Below the pieces are notes generated by a model that worked only from the letters and a program-made list of their open reading frames with translations, did no database searches and was not told the DNA's origin. DNA of 5,093 bases, taken from positions 1 through 5,093 of the forward strand of contig WTBG01000310.1 of NCBI GenBank assembly GCA_013139225.1, in the 5' to 3' direction. This DNA comes from Deltaproteobacteria bacterium. GTDB lineage: Bacteria; Desulfobacterota; WTBG01. The position numbers were made by a program, and so were the translations under genes. This document shows positions 1 through 5,061 of this stretch, one piece after another. Every line of letters starts with the position of its first letter. The first letter of the stretch is position 1.

Positions 1-487
1 GCGTCAAGCTAATTTCAAGAATATAGTCTTCAAGTCCCAAGGCTAAATTAATGGGCTGACCTACTTTCGCTTCGGGTGAGAGTATCATAATACCTGATTC
101 ATGATTCCCTAAAGCCAGTTCAGTTTCGGAACAGAGCATTCCCTGTGAGAGTTCGCCACGTATTTTTGCCTTTTTGATGGAAACACCGCTGGGTAGTTGT
201 GTGCCGACTATGGCAAGAGGTGCTTTATCGCCTGGTTTGATATTGTTTGCCCCACAAACAATGTGACAGGTACCACTTCCTGTTTCAACAGTGCATAGCG
301 ATAGTTTATCTGCGTTAGGATGGGGACTTAAAGAGATGATCTCACCAACGACAACACCATCGAGCTTATCACCTGTCTTAACAACATTTTCAACCTCAAT
401 CCCAGTCATGGTAAGAAGATCAGATAATTCTTTGGGATTAAGGTTGATGGAAATGTATTCTTTTAACCAGTTGAGACTTACTTGCAT
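1..487 (-). CDS. pheT: Phenylalanyl-tRNA synthetase beta subunit, N-terminal part (cut by window edge)
   Basis: The visible 162 codons encode the N-terminus of the PheRS beta subunit, which joins PheS in the cytoplasmic alpha2-beta2 enzyme that charges tRNA-Phe. The start MQVSLNWLKEYI matches the usual opening of the family. Residues about 41-150 form the tRNA-binding OB-fold (EMAP/Trbp111 type), seen in GEIISLSPHPNADKL (residues 48-62), the CGANN segment (78-82) and the KIRGELSQGMLCSE segment (108-121). The frame is still open at base 1, within the LEISLT segment that opens the next (B3/B4-B5) part, so most of the roughly 800-residue protein lies outside. The ATG at 485-487 is preceded by GAAGAAGG with a 10-base spacer, slightly longer than ideal. 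Unusually, 146 bases full of repeats separate it from pheS, so the translational coupling normal for this pair is unlikely. Function is certain by family; only the truncation is due to the window. Confidence 0.97.
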   Translation of the reverse strand, partial: MQVSLNWLKEYISINLNPKELSDLLTMTGIEVENVVKTGDKLDGVVVGEIISLSPHPNADKLSLCTVETGSGTCHIVCGANNIKPGDKAPLAIVGTQLPSGVSIKKAKIRGELSQGMLCSETELALGNHESGIMILSPEAKVGQPINLALGLEDYILEISLT

Positions 488-497
488 GAGGAGTAAA

Positions 498-508
498 CCT
501 TCTTCGTG
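498..508 (-). promoter_or_regulatory. pheT ribosome binding site abutting a CACGAAG repeat unit
   Basis: On the minus strand the sequence CACGAAGAAGG ends 10 bases before the pheT ATG. The GAAGAAGG part is the only Shine-Dalgarno-like stretch near that start. The CACGAAG portion is the same 7-mer that occurs twice in the repeat next to pheS (606-612 and 625-631). The pheT ribosome binding site may therefore derive from, or have been joined to, a repeat copy. The pairing to 16S rRNA is modest and the spacer is long, so translation may be weak. Confidence 0.5.
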
Positions 509-510
509 TT

Positions 511-552
511 AAATTGGGACACAGATTTACGCTGATAAACTCAGATTGTTGT
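511..552. repeat. Intergenic repeat A: 10-base-period CAGAT-type element
   Basis: On the plus strand CAGAT (522-526), CTGAT (532-536) and CAGAT (542-546) recur with an exact 10-base period, preceded by GGGACA (516-521). From memory this resembles the ACACAGAT...GATAAAC...CAGAT repeats scattered between genes in many environmental bacterial genomes. It is non-coding and sits in the pheS-pheT gap. Its boundaries are approximate, and its repeat status rests on the internal periodicity plus recalled similarity, because only one copy is in the window. Confidence 0.55.
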
Positions 553-559
553 TACATTA

Positions 560-592
560 GATTGCTTCGTCACTACGTTCCTCGCAATGACA
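560..592. repeat. Intergenic repeat B: palindromic GATTGCTTCGTC...GCAATGACA element
   Basis: A 33-base element begins GATTGCTTCGTCAC and ends CTCGCAATGACA on the plus strand. It has complementary ends ATTGC (561-565) and GCAAT (584-588) around an interrupted core that includes CGT-CACT-ACG. It closely resembles a short REP-like palindrome (opposite strand TCATTGCGAGGA...) that I recall as very common between genes in diverse environmental bacteria and in Rickettsia-like genomes. It codes for nothing and lies in the middle of the pheS-pheT gap. It might form a hairpin in the transcript. Its function is unknown. Confidence 0.65.
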
Positions 593-600
593 TTTTTTCA

Positions 601-636
601 TTTACCTTCGTGCCTCTTTGCGAACTTCGTGGTTCA
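601..636. repeat. Intergenic repeat C: CACGAAG-type short tandem element touching the pheS stop
   Basis: On the plus strand CTTCGTG (606-612), CTTTGCG (616-622) and CTTCGTG (625-631) recur with a 9-10 base period; on the coding strand they read as CACGAAG units. The element begins, in coding direction, as TGAACCACGAAG, and its TGA is the pheS stop codon. This looks like the degenerate (CACGAAGGA)n intergenic repeats I recall from other environmental genomes. A further CACGAAG unit lies at 502-508, so this family brackets the gap. Boundaries are approximate. Confidence 0.55.
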
Positions 637-1650
637 GAACTGCTGTAGGAATCTTACATCATTCTCAAAAAACAACCGTATATCATCAATGCCATATTTC
701 AACATGGCAATTCTTTCAATTCCCATACCAAAGGCAAACCCGCTAACCTTCTGAGGGTCGTAGCCCACCATTTTGAATACGGCAGGATGTACCATTCCCG
801 ATCCCAATATCTCTAACCATCCGGAACCAGAACATACCCTGCATCCTTCACCTTTACAGATGACGCATTTAATATCCACTTCTGCGCTTGGTTCTGTGAA
901 GGGGAAGAAACTGGGCCGGAACCTTACAGCGCTGTTTTCCCCAAACATTTGATGGGCAAATACTGTAAGGACACCCTTTAAATGGCTGAATGAAATAGCC
1001 TCTCCTACCATGAAACCTTCTATTTGATGAAACATGGGGGTGTGGGACACATCTGAATCACGGCGATAGGCCTTGCCCGGAGAAATAATGCTTACAGGGG
1101 GTTTCAGCTTCTCCATAGTTCTTATTTGCACCGGAGAAGTATGTGTTCTCAACAGCACCTCTTCTGTTATATAAAAGGTGTCGTGCATATCTCGAGCTGG
1201 GTGGTCCCGTGGGATATTTAAAGCCTCAAAGTTGTAGAAATCAAGTTCTACTTCGGGCCCCTCTGCTATCTGAAATCCCATTGCAGTAAATATTGTGATA
1301 ATCTCACTGGCAACCTGGGTGATGGGATGTTTTTTACCAGGGGAGAATCTTCTTCCTGGCAGGGTTATATCTAAAGTTTCTTTTTGGAGAATCTCTTTTT
1401 TCTTCTTCTCACTAATGGTTTTTAGTTTTTGATCTATTTGTTGCTCTATGGAGTTTTTTGTCTGGTTAATGAGTTGGCCAACTATAGGTCTTTCTTTCTC
1501 AGGAAGTGTTCCAAGCTGCTTGATAAAAAGAGCAAGTTTCCCTTTGCGCCCTAGAAACTGTGTTCGGACCTTTACAATCCGGTCCTCATCTTCTGCAGTT
1601 GCCAAAGCACGTTCAACTTCAGCAGAGAGTTGCTCAAGCTTTTCTTTCAT
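634..1650 (-). CDS. pheS: Phenylalanyl-tRNA synthetase alpha subunit
   Basis: This is the catalytic alpha subunit of the cytoplasmic PheRS heterotetramer, which attaches phenylalanine to tRNA-Phe. At 338 residues it has normal length. Residues 1-90 form the charged, coiled-coil tRNA-binding arm, including VRTQFLGRKGKL (28-39). The class II core follows: motif 1 around HPITQVASEII to DMHDTFYI (108-161), motif 2 GKAYRRDSDVSHTPMFHQIEG (192-212, RxxD...H type) and motif 3 FGMGIERIAMLKYGIDDIR (307-325). The FTEPSAEVD segment (251-259) and a four-cysteine cluster C262-x2-C265-x4-C270-x2-C273, possibly metal-binding, precede WLEILGSGMVHP. The ATG matches the family N-terminus, but no Shine-Dalgarno is visible in the 29 bases after rplT, which read ACCCACCACACCACC just before the start. 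The stop TGA coincides with the beginning of an intergenic repeat, while the ending RFLQQF is normal for the family, so the protein is complete. Confidence 0.98.
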   Translation of the reverse strand: MKEKLEQLSAEVERALATAEDEDRIVKVRTQFLGRKGKLALFIKQLGTLPEKERPIVGQLINQTKNSIEQQIDQKLKTISEKKKKEILQKETLDITLPGRRFSPGKKHPITQVASEIITIFTAMGFQIAEGPEVELDFYNFEALNIPRDHPARDMHDTFYITEEVLLRTHTSPVQIRTMEKLKPPVSIISPGKAYRRDSDVSHTPMFHQIEGFMVGEAISFSHLKGVLTVFAHQMFGENSAVRFRPSFFPFTEPSAEVDIKCVICKGEGCRVCSGSGWLEILGSGMVHPAVFKMVGYDPQKVSGFAFGMGIERIAMLKYGIDDIRLFFENDVRFLQQF

Positions 1651-1679
1651 GGTGGTGTGGTGGGTAAATATGAAGAAGT

Positions 1680-2033
1680 CTATATGTTTTCTTTTACTAC
1701 ACTTGAAATCTCAGAAAATGCTAGGGGATCTGATACTGCCAGATCCGCCAGCAACTTTCTATCGATGATTATGCTGGACTTTTTAAGTCCTTTGATGAAT
1801 TGACTATAGGTAAGGTCATTAAGCCTGGAAGCCGCATTTATTCTACTGATCCATAAGCTGCGAAAATCTCTCTTTTTAGTTCTTCTGTCTCTATAGGCAT
1901 AATTTAATGCTCTCTCAACTGCTTCCCTGGCAGTCTTATAGAGATTGCTGCGGGTACCTTGATATCCCTTAGCCTGTTTTAAAATCTTTTTTCTCCTTTT
2001 TCTTGCTTGTACTCCTCTTTTGACTCTAGGCAT
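1680..2033 (-). CDS. rplT: 50S ribosomal protein L20
   Basis: L20 binds 23S rRNA early in 50S subunit assembly and, in E. coli and Bacillus, represses its own operon. The 117-residue protein has the typical length. The long basic N-terminal arm (MPRVKRGVQARKRRKKILKQ, then AKGYQGTRSN) runs to about residue 30. It is followed by the helical KTAREAVERALNYAYRDRR region and the conserved RDFRSLWISRINAASR (56-71). The C-terminal globular half, about 72-117, holds the YSQFIKGL and DRKLLADLAVSDPLAF segments. The ATG has a good Shine-Dalgarno, AGGAAAGGG (2042-2050), 8 bases upstream. It follows rpmI by 54 bases and precedes pheS by 29, in the standard operon order. It is the likely protein effector of the candidate operator in front of rpmI. 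Confidence 0.98.
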   Translation of the reverse strand: MPRVKRGVQARKRRKKILKQAKGYQGTRSNLYKTAREAVERALNYAYRDRRTKKRDFRSLWISRINAASRLNDLTYSQFIKGLKKSSIIIDRKLLADLAVSDPLAFSEISSVVKENI

Positions 2034-2087
2034 TTTTAAAACCCTTTCCTTATACTTTTTTAAAATTGAATTTTCACTGTTCTCTGC

Positions 2088-2285
2088 TTAGAGATTGGGG
2101 ATCAATCTTCTAATAGCTTTCGTATCAACCTTATCGATAAGTCCACTTTTCCGAAGGGATCTCTTCCTTTTGGAGGATTTTTTTGTCAGGATATGACTGG
2201 CATAGGCTTTATTCTTTTTTATTTTTCCTCCCTTGGTTTTCCCAAATCTTTTAGCAGCACCTCTATTCGTTTTTATTTTGGGCAT
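2088..2285 (-). CDS. rpmI: 50S ribosomal protein L35
   Basis: L35 is a small, very basic protein of the large ribosomal subunit. The 65-residue product has the standard length and family sequence: MPKIKTNRGAAKRF at the start, GKTKGGKIKKNKAYASHILTKKSSKRKRSLRK in the middle, and VDTKAIRRLIPNL at the end. The ATG is preceded by AGAAAGG, with GG at 2293-2294 and 7 bases to the start codon. This binding site lies at the 3' side of a predicted 9-base-pair helix, suggesting that translation of rpmI, and by coupling rplT, is controlled by RNA structure. It sits 100 bases after infC and 54 before rplT. Confidence 0.98.
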   Translation of the reverse strand: MPKIKTNRGAAKRFGKTKGGKIKKNKAYASHILTKKSSKRKRSLRKSGLIDKVDTKAIRRLIPNL

Positions 2286-2294
2286 AGCTTTACC

Positions 2295-2349
2295 TTTCTA
2301 AACCCCCATTATTTGCTTTTATGGAGGATCCGTACAAAGTGTTTAGAAA
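2295..2349 (-). promoter_or_regulatory. Candidate RNA operator covering the rpmI ribosome binding site (L20-type feedback)
   Basis: In the transcript, UUUCUAAAC (2349-2341) can pair perfectly over 9 bp with GUUUAGAAA (2303-2295). The 3' strand contains the AAA of the rpmI Shine-Dalgarno AGAAAGG, and the GG follows directly. Inside it, CUCCAU (2326-2321) pairs with AUGGGG (2309-2304) through 5 Watson-Crick pairs and one G-U, with an 11-base loop. The two helices share a continuous 3' strand and could stack, leaving a 14-base bulge on the 5' side. In E. coli, L20 represses rpmI through a folded leader in this same position; extending that role here is inference. No covariation has been tested. 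Confidence 0.55.
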
Positions 2350-2385
2350 TTACTCGTTGATTTATATAAGTGTAAGGGATGCCGC

Positions 2386-2901
2386 TTAACTTTTGGGGCT
2401 AAGCAGCATAGTCATATTTCTCCCTTCCAGTTTAGGAGCTTGTTCAACAACGCCAATATCTTCTATCTCTTCAGCAATCCTGTCCAATACTTCTTTGCCT
2501 AGTTCAGGATGGGTAATTTCTCTTCCCCGGAAGATGAGGGATATTTTGGCTTTATCTCCTTGCGTGAGGAACCTTTTGATATGACGTATCTTAAACTGGA
2601 TATCGTGTTCATCTGTCTTTGGTCTTAACTTAATCTCCTTAATATGAATTACACTTTGGGAGTGTTTCTTTTTCGCCTGATGGTGTTTTTTGCTCTGTTG
2701 GTACTTAAACCTCCCATAGTCCATGAAACGACACACAGGTGGAGTGGCATTGGGTGATACCTCTACCAGGTCCGAACTTTTTTCCCGCGCAATCTTCAAG
2801 GCCTCAGGAACGGGAAAGATGCCCAATTGGTTCCCCTCAAGATCTATTACCCTTACTTCTCTGCTGGTAATCTTTTCGTTAATTCTTGGCTTTTTGGCTA
2901 T
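2386..2901 (-). CDS. infC: Translation initiation factor IF-3, with a non-canonical ATA start
   Basis: IF3 binds the 30S subunit, keeps 50S away and rejects wrong start codons and initiator tRNAs. Read from ATA at 2899-2901, the protein has 171 residues. It opens (I/M)AKKPRINEKITSREVRVID, the conserved N-terminal domain start, continues through GIFPVPEALKIAREKSSDLVEV (27-48) and the signature RFMDYGRFKYQQSKK (58-72), then a lysine/histidine-rich linker (about 70-85). The C-terminal domain includes KEIKLRPKTDEHD (88-100) and LIFRGREITHPELG (122-135). The only standard start in the open frame is TTG at 2824-2826, which would delete 25 conserved residues and lies about 85 bases from the ribosome binding site. 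ATA has a perfect AAGGAGGTGA 6 bases upstream, and an in-frame TGA closes the frame at 2908-2910. A rare start in infC fits the known E. coli AUU autoregulation. The identity is certain; the ATA start is well supported but not proven. Confidence 0.95.
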   Translation of the reverse strand: MAKKPRINEKITSREVRVIDLEGNQLGIFPVPEALKIAREKSSDLVEVSPNATPPVCRFMDYGRFKYQQSKKHHQAKKKHSQSVIHIKEIKLRPKTDEHDIQFKIRHIKRFLTQGDKAKISLIFRGREITHPELGKEVLDRIAEEIEDIGVVEQAPKLEGRNMTMLLSPKS

Positions 2902-2907
2902 ATGTTT

Positions 2908-2917
2908 TCACCTCCTT
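2908..2917 (-). promoter_or_regulatory. Very strong Shine-Dalgarno fixing the ATA start of infC
   Basis: The minus strand reads AAGGAGGTGA, complementary over all ten bases to the usual 3' end of 16S rRNA. Six bases (AAACAT) separate it from ATA at 2901. The TGA within it is in frame with infC, so no start further upstream is possible. Such a strong site probably compensates for the poor start codon. Confidence 0.85.
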
Positions 2918-2944
2918 TAATATGAAGAGAGTTCAATAAAATCA

Positions 2945-4909
2945 TTAGGTTGGAAATTTGGATTCCTGCTCGATCAAAGCAACAAATTCACTCAGTGGCA
3001 TCAATTTTAAATTCTTACCACTGCGATGCCTGGGAGAAACTCCCCCTTCCTGGGCTTCTTTATCACCAATCACCAGCATATAGGGGGTTTTCTGCAATTG
3101 AGCTTCTCTGATTTTCAGTCTTAAACTTTCATTCCTAAAGTCTTTTTCTACCCGAATGGAATGAGAAACCAGTTTGTTAAAAACTTCTTCCCCAAAAGGG
3201 ATATGTTTGTCAGTAATAGTTAGTATGACAACCTGCACAGGAGCGAGCCAGGTGGGGAAAGCACCAGCATAGTGCTCAATAAGCACCCCCATAAATCTCT
3301 CAAGAGAACCCAGTATCACTCTATGCAGCATTACGGGGCGGTGTTTCTCTCCATCATTGCCGATGTAGCTCAAATCGAATCTTTCCGGCAGAGAAAAATC
3401 GCACTGGATAGTAGCACATTGCCACCTTCTGTCAAGCACATCTTTTAAGATGACGTCTATTTTGGGTCCATAGAATGCCCCATCTCCTTCATTGATTTGA
3501 TAGGGAGAGTTGTTTTCCTCTAGAACTCTTTTGAGGGCAGAAGTGGCTTTTCCCCAATCTTCATCACTACCAATTGATTTTTCAGGACGGGTACTCAATT
3601 CCATCTCAAAATCAAAATCAAATATTTTCATTACATCTGCCACAAAATCAATAATTGCTTTGATTTCCTGGTCTAATTGCTCAGGAGTACATAGAATATG
3701 AGCATCGTCCTGTGTAAATTCCCTGACCCGGGAAAGTCCATGTAATACTCCTGCTCGTTCATGACGATGGACTGTACCCAACTCAAAGTATCTCAAAGGA
3801 AGGTCTCGGTAGCTCCTAATCTTAGATTGATAGATAATCATGTGAGCAAGGCAGTTCATCGGCTTAAGCCCATACTTCTGTTCTTCAACTTCTGTAAAAT
3901 ACATATATTCTTGATAGTTTTCTAAATGACCTGACTTTTTCCATAAATCCACTTTCAGGATTTGAGGCCCTTTTACCAGGTGATAACCTCTTCTTAGATG
4001 TTCTCTTACTTCAAAATCCTCAAGGAGTCTTCTCAACAGGGCACCTTTAGGATGATAGATGACGAGCCCTGCTCCTACTTCTTCGTTAAAACTGAAGAGT
4101 TCAAGTTCTTTGCCGAGCTTTCTATGATCTCTCTTCCTGGCTTCTTCCAAACGGTGCAAGTACTGGTCAAGTCTTTCCTGATCAGCAAAAGCAGTTCCAT
4201 ATATTCGTTGCAGCATTTTGTTTTTCTCATCTCCGCGCCAGTAAGCACCGGCAACACTGGTTAATTTAAATGCCTTTATCTTTCCAGTGGAGGGGAGATG
4301 GGGACCTCGGCAAAGATCGGTAAAGTTGCCCTGGGAATATAGAGTAACTCTCTCATCGGGGATTTCTTCCAACAACTCTACCTTGTACAATTCTCCTTTA
4401 TCTTTATATGATTTTATGGCTTCTTTTTTAGACAATTCTTCTCTTCTTATAGGGAGGTCTTGTGCAATAATTTCCCTCATACGAACTTCAATCTTTTCTA
4501 AGTCTTCTGGGGTGAAACTCCTTTCACAATCGAAGTCATAGTAAAATCCGTTCTCAATGGAAGGTCCTATGCTTACTTTAACTCCGGGATAGAGTTCCTG
4601 AACTGCTTGGGCCATCACATGTGAGGTAGAATGCCTTAGGATATCCTGTCCTTCCTCGGAGTCAAAACTGATGAATTCAAGCTTTGAATCATCCAAAATG
4701 GGTGAGCTTAAATCGAGCAGATTTCCATTGGCTCTAACAGCTGTGATAGAGGAGGATACATCCTTCTTTGTTTGAATGATCTGTAAAATAGGTGTTCCTT
4801 TAGGATAAGTGGCAATCTCCCCATCAGGGAATGTTACTTTGACCAATTCCTGTTGCGACATCTCTTTAACCTTAAAACAATTAAAAGCACCACAAAAAGT
4901 GTTCTTCAT
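2945..4909 (-). CDS. thrS: Threonyl-tRNA synthetase
   Basis: This cytoplasmic class II synthetase charges tRNA-Thr and edits mischarged Ser-tRNA-Thr. Residues about 21-82 form the TGS domain (VKVTFPDGEIATYPKGT). The editing domain carries H93-x3-H97 (HSTSH) and C200-x3-H204 (CRGPH). The catalytic core spans about 265-550: C353 in KPMNCLAH, H404 in TQDDAHIL and H529 in VMLHRVILG are the expected zinc ligands. Motif 2 is TVHRHERAGVLHGLSRVREF and motif 3 is ILGSLERFMGVLIEHYAG. The anticodon-binding domain covers about 555-650, with LQKTPYMLVIGDKEAQEGGVSPRHR. The length (654) is normal. The farthest ATG (4909), with GAGG 4 bases upstream, is used here. ATG at 4859-4861, with AAGG 8 bases upstream, removes MKNTFCGAFNCFKVKE and gives an N-terminus closer to the family, so it may be the real start. 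The gene follows tRNA-Val by 14 bases and has no T-box leader in view. Confidence 0.97.
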   Translation of the reverse strand: MKNTFCGAFNCFKVKEMSQQELVKVTFPDGEIATYPKGTPILQIIQTKKDVSSSITAVRANGNLLDLSSPILDDSKLEFISFDSEEGQDILRHSTSHVMAQAVQELYPGVKVSIGPSIENGFYYDFDCERSFTPEDLEKIEVRMREIIAQDLPIRREELSKKEAIKSYKDKGELYKVELLEEIPDERVTLYSQGNFTDLCRGPHLPSTGKIKAFKLTSVAGAYWRGDEKNKMLQRIYGTAFADQERLDQYLHRLEEARKRDHRKLGKELELFSFNEEVGAGLVIYHPKGALLRRLLEDFEVREHLRRGYHLVKGPQILKVDLWKKSGHLENYQEYMYFTEVEEQKYGLKPMNCLAHMIIYQSKIRSYRDLPLRYFELGTVHRHERAGVLHGLSRVREFTQDDAHILCTPEQLDQEIKAIIDFVADVMKIFDFDFEMELSTRPEKSIGSDEDWGKATSALKRVLEENNSPYQINEGDGAFYGPKIDVILKDVLDRRWQCATIQCDFSLPERFDLSYIGNDGEKHRPVMLHRVILGSLERFMGVLIEHYAGAFPTWLAPVQVVILTITDKHIPFGEEVFNKLVSHSIRVEKDFRNESLRLKIREAQLQKTPYMLVIGDKEAQEGGVSPRHRSGKNLKLMPLSEFVALIEQESKFPT

Positions 4910-4923
4910 GATGCCTCAAAGGG

Positions 4924-4998
4924 TGGTAGGCACGGGCGGTTTCGAACCGCCGACTTCTACCGTGTCAAGGTAGCACTCTCCCCCTGAGCTACGTGCCT
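4924..4998 (-). tRNA. tRNA-Val (anticodon GAC), CCA encoded
   Basis: A full cloverleaf reads on the minus strand. The 7-bp acceptor AGGCACG pairs with CGTGCCT (4934-4928). A D-arm GCTC/GAGT has a G-U end pair. The anticodon stem CTACC/GGTAG encloses loop TTGACAC with anticodon GAC at 4966-4964. There is a 5-base variable region, and the T-arm GGCGG-TTCGAAA-CCGCC is perfect. Discriminator A (4927) and an encoded CCA (4926-4924) complete 75 bases. GAC reads GUC and GUU valine codons. The gene lies between the promoter and thrS, so it is probably the first gene of the operon transcript and is released by RNase P and 3' processing. Confidence 0.96.
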
Positions 4999-5032
4999 GT
5001 GATCCAGCAAATGACATTCCAGATGGATTAAG

Positions 5033-5061
5033 TTAATATCAATTTAATTAATTTTTGTCAA
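5033..5061 (-). promoter_or_regulatory. Sigma70-type promoter for tRNA-Val and the thrS operon
   Basis: The minus strand has a perfect -35 TTGACA (5061-5056), a 17-base very AT-rich spacer containing AATTAATTAAATT, and a -10 TATTAA (5038-5033; four of six consensus bases). Transcription would begin near 5026, giving a 5' leader of about 28 bases before the tRNA. No other convincing promoter is visible before thrS, so it may drive the whole operon. Bases 5062-5093 show nothing recognisable. Confidence 0.7.

Noticed and set aside
291..512. Plus-strand open frame opposite the pheT start
   Set aside because: It is the reverse shadow of pheT, whose protein is clearly recognisable on the other strand.
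561..598. Rho-independent terminator: palindrome B followed by T6 at 593-598 on the plus strand
   Set aside because: The stem is only 5 bp with a long interrupted core, and the T-run lies on the strand opposite to the operon, where no gene ends.
1448..1768. Plus-strand open frame of 106 codons across the pheS-rplT junction
   Set aside because: It is antisense to two conserved genes, has low-complexity sequence and no recognised domain.
2054..2075. Small inverted repeat AAAATT-C-AATTTT between rpmI and rplT
   Set aside because: It is pure A/T with a one-base loop, too weak to fold stably, and not followed by terminator features.
2350..2400. Internal promoter with a TATATA-like -10 near the end of infC (minus strand)
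   Set aside because: The AT-rich TATATAA near 2365 has no convincing -35 at the right distance; chance occurrence in AT-rich DNA is likely.
2386..2826. IF3 read as a 146-residue protein from TTG at 2824-2826
   Set aside because: It loses 25 conserved N-terminal residues and has no ribosome binding site; the homologous frame continues to the ATA start beside a perfect Shine-Dalgarno.
4075..4257. A 60-codon open frame on the minus strand inside thrS
   Set aside because: It lies in another frame within the well-conserved ThrRS coding sequence and shows no family resemblance or ribosome binding site worth noting.
3998..4541. Two plus-strand open frames opposite thrS (3998-4264, 4287-4541)
   Set aside because: Both are shadows of the ThrRS editing and core regions, with no promoter or family match.
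4910..5032. T-box or threonine-responsive leader before thrS
   Set aside because: The space is occupied by the tRNA gene and a short leader; no T-box sequence or specifier stem-loop is visible.
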